From Syngnathus acus (taxonomy: Eukaryota > Chordata > Actinopteri > Syngnathiformes > Syngnathidae), in contig NC_051090.1 in the NCBI RefSeq assembly GCF_901709675.1, forward strand, positions 10,244,842 to 10,308,841: a DNA stretch of 64,000 bases, given 5' to 3'. A program made the translations under genes and the position numbers. The notes under the pieces were generated by a model. It saw only the letters and a list, made by a program, of their open reading frames with translations. It ran no database searches and was not told where the DNA came from. Position 1 is the stretch's first letter, and each line of letters opens with the position of its first letter. Positions 1 through 27,298 of the stretch are shown in pieces.

Positions 1-3000
1 CGTCGTGGCTCAGGCCATGCAGGGCAGCCGACTTGCCCGCCATGCTCTCTATCAGCATGCCGATGGTCATGCGCGAGGGGAATCCGTGCGGGTTGAACAA
101 GATGTCAGGGCTGAGGCCGCTCTCGCTGAAGGGCATGTCCTCGGCGGGCCACAGCCGGCTCAGAATGCCCTTCTGGCCGTGACGGCTGGCGAACTTGTCG
201 CCGATGGTGGGATTGCGTGGCACCCGCATGGTGATGCACACGCGCTTGAACAAGCCCGTGCCAACGTCGTTGCCGCAGATCTTGATGTTGTCCACCACGC
301 ACGCCTCCTGGCTCCTGCGGGAAGAGCGCATTACGACCACACAAGGCATCAACAGGATTTCAAATGAGTTAGAAAGAGAAGGAAGCAAGAGAACACACTT
401 GTAGAAAGTGACAAAGGACTGGCCGGTGTTCAGGTTGATGTAGCTGTAGAAGGGGTCGCCGTAGCGCAGCATGGCGCCCACCGGCGGAAGTCCATCAGCG
501 TCCAGCTGCTTATTGACCTTGGGGTCTCCAGGCTTGACCCCAAACACCACGCCGTCGTGGCCCCGTGCCTTTTGGGCCAAGTCCACCAGTTCCGTCTTGT
601 AGATGCAGCCGTGGGCAAAGCCGCGCTCCCATGATGACTTGTTCACAATCTGGCCAGCAGGGGACATCATTAACAAAATGAAGGTTTTTAGTTGGAAGGG
701 GATGATTGTCGAATAGCTATTTTTCTATCAACTTACTTACTACCAGGGATGTGATTTGAGGAGCTTCATTTAGACAAAACAGTGCTTTGCTACTATTATG
801 GCATCTACAGACATTTACATGGATTTCTCTGTTTTTATCAGGACAAATCCTTCTGGAATTTTGCTAACCCCCACCCTAATGAGGTTTTTTTTGTGCCTGT
901 GTGTGTGGTAGGTGCTACTGACCATGGCGTCCTCCATGTCGTAACCGCTGTAGGAGATGACAGCCACCACGGCGTTGGTGCCACTGGGGTAGTTGTCCAG
1001 CTGGTAGTGGTCGTACATGGAAGGACGTACCAGTGCGCTCTGCGGCGTCTGCAGCCGGTACAGCTTGTTGTCCGAACGCTCCAGGAAGGCGTGAAGGGGA
1101 AAGCCCATCGTCTGCTTACCTGGAGACCGCCGCGCACTCACACCATCACAAGTGGGAAACGCCCGCGTGCGAAGCCCGCCTGATCCCGGCACTCACCCAT
1201 CTGGCACTGGTACATGTTCCTGGGACTCTGGTTGTGGTCCGAGTAGGGTATGAAGCTTGCCACCACGCTGAGCATGCTGTGCGGGAAGAGCTCCTGGTGG
1301 CTGCTGACACCCGCCTCCACCTCTGCCTCCTTTACGGCCACGTTGACATAAAGCTGCCCGACAAGACGAGAGTGTCAGCAAGTGCCGCTTTCACACGGCT
1401 TTTTCTTGTGCTTGCTATGCTACCTGCTCGAAGGTTCCAATGAGCTCCTGCTTGCCGACCGCCAGGTTGCGCACAGGGCGCATCATGCGGCACGGCGCGG
1501 TGAACAGAAACAGGCCCGGGTACAAGCTGGCTTTGCCCGTCTTGGGCACCAGAATGATCTCAGTCCAGGGAGGAACTTTTTTCTCCTGCAGAACCTGAAG
1601 GAACGTCACGCTTACTACAGTGTCAGTGGCCACCCCACTGAAAAAAAAATTCTAGCTCTGCCCCTGAAGTTTCCAGTAAATTTGGCCAGGGAAATTAAGC
1701 TTTGCGTACCTTGAACCTGCGCAGTGAATCCACCACACCGGGGGCCAGGCGTTCCTCCACCCAACCCACCACGGCGCCGTCCAGCAGGACCGGGTAGCAG
1801 TCGGCGAAGGGGCTGGTGGGGGTGGCATCGACGGGGGTCAGACCCAGCGAGCAGAGTATGGCCGGCAGCCCCACGGTGGACGAGGATGCCGTCACCACCT
1901 GGCAGCTGGCCGTCATGTGATTCATGAGGCCGCAGGGCTCGCCGTCGGGCGTGTGCACAGGGCACAGGAAGCCCCAGGACTCGGGCAGCAACTTGCGCAC
2001 AGACGTGGTGCGCATCTTGGTGAAGGCGGCGCCGCGGTGCACGCAGCGGAAGTGCGACAGGTAGCGAATGAAGTTGAGCTTGTCGGCTACCACGCACAAG
2101 CCCGTGTTCTGCGACATGCCCAGACCTAATAGCGAAGGGGGTGAGACAATACGCATGCTTGAAACCTTAACCCTAGTTCAAAACCCTAATTCCTGTTTCA
2201 GAGGTCTAGGCGGCGCTGACCCGTCTTGGAGCTGAGGTTGCCGGTAGCCAGCATGTACTCAAAGGGTTTGCTGAGGTCGGTTCCAAGATTGAACATCTTG
2301 ATGAGGTTTTCCGCCGTCCAGCCACCCTTCAGGTGACTTCCTCGCTTCTCCACCGCCGCCTTGACCGACAGCAGCCACATCCACATCTTCTCCTGCCCCA
2401 CAGGACGTCAAGCATGCTCACTTGAGGTATGCTGCTTGTTTGGGCTCAGGGCCAGTTCAGTTTGTTTCATTCAAATTCATTCGACTTAAAATAAGAATAA
2501 AATTAAACCACGGTAAGAAATTTGTTGCTGTTTATAAAATATAAGAAACACTAATTTGGAAAAACAATTTCATCTCCTATGTAATTGATTGTAATATTGA
2601 TTTATTGCTGACCTTGAGGAACATGAGGTAGAGCTGTCCCGGCGTGAGGACCTCCTGGCAGGCGATGCCGTCTGGGTTCTCCTCCAGGCACTCCTGCTTG
2701 GCGAAGCTGAAAAGCTTGCGACACATCAGGCACAGCAGCCGGAACTTCTCCATGCCTGTCCGCAAGTGGATGCAGATGCACTCGCTGTGGGTGCACAAAG
2801 GTATTAAGAGTGGCTGCTTCGTTGTTGCCGTGGTGATATGCATGCAGGCCATCGGGCGTACTCCAGCAGGAAGTCGGCGCACTGCCGGTCGGTGTACCAC
2901 TCGGGCAGGTTGAGTTTCACGCGGAAGCGTCCGCCCAGGTAGTCCAGGACCTTTGAGCGTGACGTGCAGCCCTGCGCCGACACCAAGCGCAGCATCTCGC

Positions 3001-4966
3001 AGGCGGCGCTGCGGTACAGCGAGTTCTCTTCCACGCCTTTGATCAGCTCTGAGAAAATCTCCAGGTCGCTCAGGTCCACCAGCGCCTGCGTGGCAAAGGA
3101 ATCAAAACCCTGACTTGAGCCCCTGCGAAAACCCCAACCCTGGCTTGAAACCCAACTTAGATAGTCTAACACAACTGCTGGCTTTAAATAGTAAAATCCT
3201 TGATCCCTTATTTTGACAGTCAAGCGTACCTTAAGCATAAAGCCAATGGGTAGGAAGAAGAGTTCCTTCTGGTGGATGAAGTTGAGCATGATGGTTCCGT
3301 TCTCCAAGTAGTGAAGGTGCATGTTGATGGCCGTGTGATTCTCCTTCATGCAGCGCATGGACAAACCTGAAAAGATGAGGGCGTGAAATTTGCAAGCCAG
3401 CAAGCATTTAAGTGTGGCACGCAGGCTCATGAACGAGCAGAGCTGATCGGAACAGATGCGCTGTTTTGGAGAAAAAGTTTGAAAGGGGAAAACTTTGTCA
3501 AACGTGCCTGCAGGCTTTAGTTTGTTGGATTTATAGCATCATTTTACTTTCACCATGAGCACATATTTGAGATTTACAAACTGTTTCACACACATTACCT
3601 ACACGGATCTTGGGAAGAAAGTGGAAGCAAGACTCAAGTCATCTAAAAGTAAGTCAAGCAAATCTTTTATGTTTGTGGAAACGCCTTGGCTGCTTGTTCT
3701 TCGTGGATCTTGTTGGCCTGAACTGTTACACAGGAAGTTGACCAAGTCATGTTTAAACTTTGGACTGGGAGGTTTTGTGACAAGCTGGAATTGAAATGCA
3801 GTCTCGCGCCGGCCCGTTTGTTGATGTTGGACGGGTTGAGTTGTGAATGGATTGCAGGTGCAAGAGTCGGGTTCTCACCATACTGCGTGTATCCATGGCC
3901 TCTGCTCTTCCACTTGGCTCGTGACACAGCAATGGGGTAGTTCCTCCGAGGCATGATCAGCATGCGAATCACCTTCTCGATGCCGTTCACAATGAAGTAG
4001 CCGCCCATTTCCTTAACATCCCGAAGACAGTGTGGAATGATTCAAAACCTTACAGCACTTTCAAAGTCTAACCCAGGCTTGAAATCGTAAACCTAGTTTG
4101 ACACCCCAATTGGAAAGGCCAAGCTGCACTGCAAGCCCTACCTCAGCCTCCTCGTGGTGTTGCACCAGCTGCTGCGGCGTCATCCCGTGCAAGTTGCACA
4201 GCTTGGACTTGACCATAATGGGAATTTGCCCGAGCCCCTGCTTGATGATCCCTTTGGGGACCCCGTCCACACTCCAGCTCACATCTGCCTGGAAGCATGT
4301 AAACACGGTCAAGAGTCGCCCGATGATAAAATCGGTCACTACCCCCAAACTTGAATTATTATTTATGTCAACGACGCTGACGTCACTCACCACTATCTTG
4401 CCCTTGTACGAGGACCTTCTGGCGCGGCACTCCGCCGGGAAGACTCTCATCTCGCGGCACACGCTGCCTTTGGACACGATCGGCGGGTGGACGATGGCCT
4501 CTATGAACGCCAAACTGATGCGCTCTCCCTTCACCATGAACTCCAACGGCGGGATGGCCTGATAACACACCCACGGTCGCTGCATTACGCACATTGGCAG
4601 CGTCACACAGCATTGACGTCATACCCCGCACATTTACAGCGGAAGATATTCTCATTTGAAACTCAAGATTACATTGGAAAAAAATATATACATATATACA
4701 CACACACAAGTATTAGAAATTGAAAAAAACACGTGTTTGGTATCACTCATGTCGTGTTTATACGGGGTTAGTTGGGTTGCGTGTAAGACCTGCACAACGG
4801 AGTTGAGTCCTTGTCCGATGGCCTGATCAAAAGAGTCAATATGCGCTTTGACCAAATCCTGTACAGCGTCACATTGTCTCTCTTTTAGTACACTGAAGCT
4901 TCCGTCCGTCAGGTTCTTCAAACTCGGACTTTCGGTCACGTCGTTCCAGTCCTCCAAGGCGTCCAT
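1..4966 (-). CDS. POLR1B: RNA polymerase I second-largest subunit (RPA2/RPA135), 3' end beyond window
   Basis: This is the catalytic beta-like subunit of RNA polymerase I, which makes pre-rRNA in the nucleolus. Coding exons on the minus strand: 4966-4790, 4558-4391, 4288-4142, 4011-3879, 3366-3230, 3085-2862, 2784-2613, 2392-2221, 2125-1710, 1594-1424, 1353-1197, 1119-923, 649-399 and 314 to beyond base 1. Phases agree throughout and give about 945 residues, against roughly 1135 in human from memory. Family motifs seen: [16 protein letters not shown] near residue 676 (fork region), GYDMEDAM near 753 (metal/active-site region) and [12 protein letters not shown] near 877 (hybrid binding). The start is the first ATG of [10 protein letters not shown], followed by a segment like the human N-terminus (SLKNLTD). 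Exon 6 ends at a GTACGC donor inside a longer open frame (LLD|ECICIHL). Three introns carry a degenerate AGGGTTTTGAA repeat. The last ~190 residues lie off the left edge. Confidence 0.95.
2157..2200 (-). repeat. Degenerate AGGGTTTTGAA/GGTTTCAAG repeat in a POLR1B intron
   Basis: Read on the minus strand, this stretch carries AATTAGGGTTTTGAACTAGG followed by GTTAAGGTTTCAAGC. It is a short block of the same degenerate motif family found at about 3103-3170, 4043-4110 and 9444-9740. It resembles telomere-like GGGTTA but is not a telomeric array. Confidence 0.5.
3103..3170 (-). repeat. Degenerate AGGGTTTTGA repeat in a POLR1B intron
   Basis: Minus-strand reading gives GGGTTTCAAGCCAGGGTTGG and, further on, CTCAAGTCAGGGTTTTGATT. 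It is a second short block of the family seen at 2157-2200. It lies between the POLR1B exons at 3085 and 3230. Confidence 0.5.
4043..4110 (-). repeat. Degenerate TTTCAAG/GTTAGAC repeat in a POLR1B intron
   Basis: Minus-strand reading gives GATTTCAAGCCTGGGTTAGA and GTAAGGTTTTGAA, a third and more diverged block of the same family. It sits between the POLR1B exons at 4011 and 4142. Confidence 0.45.
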
Positions 4967-6260
4967 GCTTGTTTACCACACGTGCCAGCTCGATCCGGAA
5001 GTGCCGCTTACGGAAGCCCAAAGCCCTCCTCGCTCGCTGCTAAAATGTTATCAGCATTAACTTATACTACGGTGAAATTGAAAAATCCGTGCCATTGTGT
5101 ATACTAAATATACTATGTCTGCTATTTTTTGTGTTGTACTGTTATTGATGTTTATATTGAATTAAGGTTAAATAGTGCTACACCGTTTTAGTCCCAATGC
5201 CATTGCTGTATATGCTTTTACACAGCTCTTACGGAAGCCGATAGTCGCCTTCCCTTCACTGATTTAGTATGAAGAATTTTGACCGTTGTTAAATTTGAGG
5301 CTAGAAGAAGCAAAATCGATAGAATACCTCTATCCAAATGACATACTTTTCATGTTTAGTAAATGTGATTGCGCGTGTAATAGACTAGTTCAGGGATTGT
5401 CAACTGGTGGTCCGAGGCCCTCTAGAGGTCTGTGGCGGTATTGGAGGTGGTCCGCGAAATTGGAAATTTAAAATAATTGTAACGTTTTTAAAAATAAAAT
5501 TGATTTCTTCTTTTGACTTGTTTGTGAATCGTTTACCCATTCAAATTATGTCAAATGTAGGTGAGATTCCCAAACTAGACATACAGATGCAATCACTGCT
5601 GAATTCTAAAATCAGGTTTTAATTTTATACCTATTTTGTCATTCTGTTTTAAAATCCGACTCTTTCGTAGGAAAATTCAATCATGGTTCATGTAATGTGG
5701 AAACAATGCAATGTTGATTCCACATCCCTCAGGTGAACTACGAGACGTCTGTCCGTCTGGCTGTCCTTTCCAGGGTGCCCCATAATAGCACGCTGAGATT
5801 GGTGTGCTTTCACGGGGCACCCAAATATTCGGCTGCACGGTAGCTGGCATCTCGCACTGTTCTTCGATTGAACACCTCACCACCAAGTGCGCATTCGACC
5901 AAATGTGCCAAGATAACGAGAGTAACAATCATACAAAAGGAAGTAAGTAGTTTTAGATTTAAAGATCAAGACTAATGGGACACAAGTTTTAAAGGGTAAT
6001 TATGACGTGACTCAGTGTTTCTGAAATATACTATTGAGACGCGAAAACCCTAAGGATTGCAACAAGGTACACACTTCAGAAAGCTTAATGTATTTTATTG
6101 TGAAAGCCATAACAGGATGTGTCCTTGGTGCTCACCGCTAGTTTGACTGTGGTCTGGCCCGAGTTGGACTGGTTGGACTGCGGCGGTTGCGGTTTTGGCC
6201 AACATGGAGCGAACCTCTGTGAGATTTACTCGAAACGGATTTTAAAAACCACAGGAGAAA
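4967..6260. other. Divergent intergenic region between POLR1B and ARHGAP39 starts
   Basis: This stretch separates the first codons of two divergently transcribed genes and must hold both promoters and 5' UTRs, probably at opposite ends. The only internal structure I recognise is a hAT-like repeat fragment at 5391-5592. I saw no credible TATA box and no further gene; the short open frames look random. Confidence 0.6.
5391..5592 (+). mobile_element. hAT-like non-autonomous transposon fragment
   Basis: It starts with CAGGGATTGTCAACTGGTGG, resembling hAT terminal inverted repeats of the CAGGGGTTCTCAAACTGG type. It then runs through a segment ending near ACTAGACATACAGATGCAA. In reverse orientation it matches both the right end (about 28960-29097) and part of the left half (about 28340-28415) of the element inside ARTN. 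No matching second terminus is seen here, so it is probably truncated. The superfamily call rests on the terminal motif only. Confidence 0.5.
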
Positions 6261-17955
<11,695 letters not shown>

Positions 17956-18743
17956 CCCCCCCCCCACACACACACACACCCTAAAAGAAAAAAGAAGGTG
18001 GCATGACCCACACCCCTGCGGTACTCCGCGTGCCTTTATGGAAAGCCCCTCCAGCAATTTCTCCATGTCCTTTATATACTTTGTCCTCACTAGGAAGACA
18101 ATTCAGTGCACTAGTAGTACAGCTGTAGCTTTTAAAAATAAATAACTGTAAAAAACAACACAAGTCACAGTCGTTCTACTAGTGCTCCGAATGCTCTTAT
18201 TCAGCTAGACCAAGAGAGCACTACCACATGGACACCAAACTAGATATCAAGGATGGAGCCATCTTACGATCTTAGTATCAGTCTGCCAACTGAGGCACGA
18301 GAAATGAAGAAACTTTAGCGTCAACTTACGAGTGAGGACAAAGCACATACCCGACTAGTACATGGACCTCGAGCTGGGTATGAAGACTATGGAGCAAATC
18401 CTGAAAGATCTTTCCATATGCCTTCACAGTTGCAAGACCAGGATACCCTCATTGATGCCGTTGCGACTCGCCACTGATTTGTGAATGTGTCTTTTGGTTT
18501 ACTTATTTCACACCGTGACACTAATGTGCTTCTAAAAAAAAGAAGAAGAAAAAAGACAACGCTGCAACGTCCAAGCCCCTTTCGCGCAGCACCACAAGTG
18601 CCGACACTTTTACGGGTACGAAGGTTGTGAAGTTTCACATCCGACACCACTTCTGCCCTATTTGTGTCAAAAGCGATTGTCAGCGCCCGACGACAGCGTA
18701 ATAATTCACGGTGGGATCAATCCCAGAAAATTCATTTGAAATT

Positions 18744-19178
18744 ACATTGGTGCCTTGAGATACAAGAGACCCAACAATTTTGGGCTTTTTCTTGCAAGCA
18801 GAAAGTTGAAATCTGAGGACCTCGACATCAACACAGTTCACACATGCAGACAATAATTACATGTATTGAAAACTGCAGTAACTTGACTTTAGCTTAATGC
18901 TAACAGACAATTGGACATATCTTAAGACGGGCTACTGAAAATATAATACATAAGTAGAAATTGTTTATCCTCTGCAACAAAGTATTACTCCAACTTACTA
19001 TGTAACACTTGTAGTAGTAACAGTCTTCTTTGATTGTGTCTGCATAACAGTATTATACCACCCTCCAGTGGCCACATTGCACACTAACTAGAAGCTGCAA
19101 TCAAACTCCTATTTTGTTTTTCGGTAAGTACAATAGAGCTTATTTGCCCACGTCGTTATCTCAAGGTGCCATTGTATT
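18744..19178. mobile_element. Non-autonomous DNA transposon (MITE-like) with ~19-bp terminal inverted repeats
   Basis: The left end ACATTGGTGCCTTGAGATA (18744-18762) is matched in inverted orientation by TATCTCAAGGTGCCATTGT (19157-19175), with two mismatches. About 435 bp with no coding capacity lie between. This GTGCCTTGAGATA terminus is, as I recall, common in teleost genomes; the superfamily is not decided here. Confidence 0.65.
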
Positions 19179-19699
19179 CAAAGCAAATCTTAATCATATA
19201 AAAATGTTACCATGAAGATTCAAAGGTTTGGGAAGCCGACCGAATTTTTTAACCTGCTCTTTTTTGAAACTTGTAATTTATTTCTTATTTATTTGATGCC
19301 TTCTTACGTGTTGTACGCGTGTCAGACGAATGTGTGTGATGTACATTAAGCGTGTACAGACTAAAAAAAAGTTGACCTATAGCGAGTGATGTGAACGTTA
19401 ACATGAAACAAACAAGCTTAAGCTTTTAAAGACATGGTAAATTTTCTCACGTTGATGGAAGTTTACGAGTCTATTTAAAGGCGTCCTTGTGGGCGCGGCC
19501 GAGCCGCGCAGTCAATCAGCATGCACACGTAGTGACATTGAAGCAGATTGTTTCCTGTTCCAGGTGTTAAAGAAAACCCAAGTTCTTTTTATATTGGACG
19601 AGGGGGTTTTCTATTCTTGTGATGAGGAGGAGGAAGAGTGAGGAATATCAGTGTTTGTCACTTGTCACAGTCAAGACTGAACGTGTTCCTTTTTGCTTT

Positions 19700-19705
19700 A
19701 ATAAA
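19700..19705 (+). terminator. Candidate ARHGAP39 poly(A) signal AATAAA
   Basis: A canonical AATAAA hexamer about 1.75 kb after the ARHGAP39 stop, in a T-rich context. An earlier AAATAAATAA near 18135 is an alternative, giving a much shorter 3' UTR. Confidence 0.35.
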
Positions 19706-20372
19706 CGACTCAAAGTGGCTTCGTCTTGGCTCGCAACATACAGTGCGTGTTTTGGCAGGTCGACACTTTTCGTCAGACTTAAAACATTTTATTGCCACTC
19801 CCGACTGAAATTTATTAAGTATTAAGTTTATTAAAGACAAATACGTAAACTGCCTCACAACTGCAAGTTGAGGCTAACATAATGGAAAATATCAGTATGT
19901 GCTAACGGTTAACTGATAGTTGCAGTAACAGGCATATGATCTTTATCCTCCAACTACGGAGCAATGTAATCCTGCGTCTGACAGGAAATGTAAATCATTT
20001 AAATCCGTATGTCTAATACGCTGTCCTCGTGTGGCCGTGGTGGGAACATCACGTTGTGGGAAAGCAGTTGTCAATTGCAATTAAGAAACAGATGAATGAA
20101 ATGGTTGTTGCTAATGTTGTCACTTAGCCAAGAGCACCCGTAATTCCCGGAGGTCAGGGCCTTGCTCTGAAAATTCACCAACACCGGTCTACACATTTGA
20201 ATTGAGATATATTTATGCCTTTTGATGCCGATTTCAAAAATGTAAAGAAAAAAAAAAAGTTGACCGGTATGATTAAATAAGATAACTACAGGCATTACTG
20301 TAACGCTACCGGCACAAGTTCAAGTTCGTGAAGCACTGCTGATTAATGTACGTGATAATACAAAAATGGGCT

Positions 20373-20378
20373 TTTATT
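20373..20378 (-). terminator. RAD54L poly(A) signal AATAAA
   Basis: TTTATT on the plus strand reads AATAAA on the minus strand, about 56 nt after the RAD54L stop codon. This is a typical distance for a compact 3' UTR. Confidence 0.55.
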
Positions 20379-20433
20379 TGGGGATAAAAAAGCAACACTG
20401 ACAAAAAAATGTATAAGCAGAAATAAATCCAAG

Positions 20434-24791
<4,358 letters not shown>

Positions 24792-25158
24792 GTTCACTCT
24801 GTTGTCGTCGCGTTTCGGCCCAAAATTAGCCTGCTAACATCCTTGCCAGCGCATCGGCGAGCTTCCAATGAGATGTTTGGCTCTCGAAATCAAAGTGTGA
24901 CTTGACTTAAAAAAGAATATTAAACTATATGTACATCGGCGACTACTATTCAAAAACCGACGACAGTACTGAGCGCTCGATTCCTCCTCTCTCAAACTGC
25001 GCGCTTAACAACTACGGCAAGCGCAAAGCTGAAAAACACGCTATTTTAATTACTCAAATAAAATCACAATTACGCTAAAGTTTACTCACTCAACTAATAT
25101 GGTTTACTCTAATTGAGACAAAGAGTCCGGCGAATCAGTTTTCTCCACATCAGAGGCG

Positions 25159-25180
25159 ATGAGATTAATATTAATCTCAT
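25159..25180. promoter_or_regulatory. Perfect 22-bp palindrome with TAATATTA core
   Basis: ATGAGATTAAT is followed at once by its exact reverse complement ATTAATCTCAT, about 370 bp upstream of the RAD54L start codon. The core holds two inverted ATTA homeodomain-type half sites. Whether it is regulatory is not known from sequence alone. Confidence 0.3.
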
Positions 25181-26036
25181 ATGGTTCATCCCATAAACCC
25201 CACCACCCTCTTGCCAAAATCAAAATGGTACGTCCGGGGTCTGACGTGTTTAGTAAACCAGAAACTCGAAGCAAAGAAATACATTGCGTAATTCTTATAT
25301 TCTTTCCACTTCCGTGGTAAATCAGTTGCTATTATCAAATATGTGTATTATTTTAACTTGTTTTTCAACAGACACCTGGACAGTCTGTTGTTATTTCAAG
25401 ATTTTTTTGCGCCTCCCTAAACAAAGAAATATTTAAGATGTTGCGAGCGATTATTTGAACAAAATCAACCGTGTAACCAAGGAATTCAACTTTTATTTTG
25501 GCGTACACCTGTTATAGCCTATTTGTAAATCTTGTAGCGTAATTTCCGGATGTGGTAAAGCGAATGTGGGCGGCGGCGTGGTTGGTTTGTGAAGATGATG
25601 CTTGTTAATGGTCTCGCGTCTCAGCGCATCCAAAATTAAACGGCGTGTTGAAAAGCCGTCACTTTGAAGAACGCTTGGCTCACGTCTATATTTGTCCTGG
25701 CATCCCACAACACCATGTCGGCGTGTAAACGAGGCTACTGGGGCGTGCCCCTCCTAGTGAGTGTGTGTTTGCGTGCGCGGGGGGATGCCATGTGCGTGTG
25801 TGGGTGTGTGGACGTGTCAATGGCATGTTTGCTTTGACCTTGGCGGCAACATTTTACCGCCGTCAGGAAAAGCAGGGAACAAGTTTGAAAAATGCTTTTT
25901 GACTCTGGGACGGCAAGCTGATCAAGCAAAAGTTTCTCTACGTAAACAAGTGTTGGGACACACACTTCTCGCTCTACTGTCACCTTTGAAATTATAAAAC
26001 TGCCGTTCTGTTTACTGTACTTTATGTACATTATAT

Positions 26037-26522
26037 ATACGGTAGAGACGCTGACATCTAACGTCGACAGATTCGAACAAATCGGAGTTCAAACCAAAAA
26101 TTCGAAGCTTTTGAACCTCCCCAAACTGAACAAAACACCGGCCTCCGAACAGTTTACCGAGCCAGGTTAGGGTTAGTGTTTCCGCGTCCCTGAAGCAACG
26201 TTCGGAAGCTTCCGGACAGACATGTGATCAACGCACCACTCTTCTCTCTAGTGACCGTGTGTGCGTTCACATATCCCTCTGCCCAGTAAAGTGGTGTCGT
26301 ACAACAGCGGTCCACAACCATTTTACTAATGAGTGTATGTGTATTAGACATCACAAATATCACTAATTATTACGCAAAAGGGTCCATTGTTGTTACGTCA
26401 TAACGGAATAATCAGTTTTCCATTATTTCTTATGGGAAAAATTGAATCAGACTCCGACCAAATCGGTGTCCGACCAGTTTTCTGGAACAAATTATGATCG
26501 GAGTCAGAGGTTCTACTGTAGG
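26037..26522. mobile_element. Degraded DNA-transposon-like element with inverted ends
   Basis: The left end reads TACGGTAGAGACGCTGAC; the right end, reverse-complemented, reads TACAGTAGAACCTCTGACTC. Both are followed by A/T-rich sequence with an ACAAATCGG or AATCGG motif. The right half holds TTATTTCTTATGGGAAAAAT, typical of some teleost non-autonomous elements. The ends match only imperfectly, so the borders are approximate. Confidence 0.4.
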
Positions 26523-27298
26523 TAATTTGCATATACGTACGTTTTTCAACAGGAGTGCTAGATGCTGCTTGGAAGTAACTTCACTGATGCACAAGCACCA
26601 GTAGATGACAGCAATGCACCACTTCAGATTTGAAATTAGCCCAGTTTGGGAGTACTCATGCATGCTGTAGGAGCAAAAAATTATGGCAGCACAAAACATC
26701 TTAGATGTGTCAAATAGCATCAAAGTCACTGATACATCAAAGCTTGTTTTCTCCAGTTTCTGGTTGAAGTTCTGGTTGAACGTTAGAAGTTTGTCAATCT
26801 TTCATGTGTTCTGCTGCTGATTTCAAAAGAATGGAAAACCCTTTTTCCCCTGTGAAAGAAGGGGGTTTCTTCTTTCTTTTGGTAGATTGTGTTTATAGTC
26901 ATGGAACACAAGATTGTGTGGATCTTGAAAAAACAGTCAAAAATCAATAAAAGGGCTGGTGGCAATGTGGGCTTGGCTGCTTTGAAAAGGTCTGGCTGTC
27001 CATTGCAGTTCAGAAGCATCTAGCAGTGATGTCAAAAAAAGCAAATGACCAGTTGGTAATCAGTTCCAGGAACTTTGAGATTCTACTCTCTCCGACCTGG
27101 ATCTTTCCAAAGTACTCGCCCCTTACCAGGGTCTTCCTATGAGTTCCTAGTTCCGGGGTTAAAACTCTCTTTGGGGGCATCTCGGCGCTGCCCCCCTCAA
27201 GAAGTTTCTGAATTGGACTCCCAGCTGCCCACCTTGAGCAAGCCGCCAAGCCGCCTACAGTTTCCACGATGACATCACAACATTGTCAAAGCGACGGC

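Larger units (their letters stand above)
17956..20433. other. ARHGAP39 3' UTR and RAD54L 3' flank (convergent genes)
   Basis: The ARHGAP39 stop is followed by a C/CA-rich run and several candidate poly(A) signals: AAATAAATAA near 18135 and AATAAA at 19700-19705. A transposon-like element with terminal inverted repeats spans about 18744-19178. A RAD54L poly(A) signal lies at 20373-20378 on the other strand. No further gene is seen. Confidence 0.55.
24792..27298. other. RAD54L 5' flank and ARTN 3' region
   Basis: The RAD54L promoter should lie within the first few hundred bases. It contains a perfect 22-bp palindrome at 25159-25180. A transposon-like element occupies about 26037-26522. The 27060-27260 stretch next to the ARTN stop is probably ARTN 3' UTR. 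I see no additional protein-coding gene. Confidence 0.5.

Noticed and set aside
2157-2200. Interstitial telomere repeat
   Set aside because: Motifs look like GGGTTA, but units are irregular and mixed with TTTTGAA and TTTCAAG. No run of TTAGGG exists.
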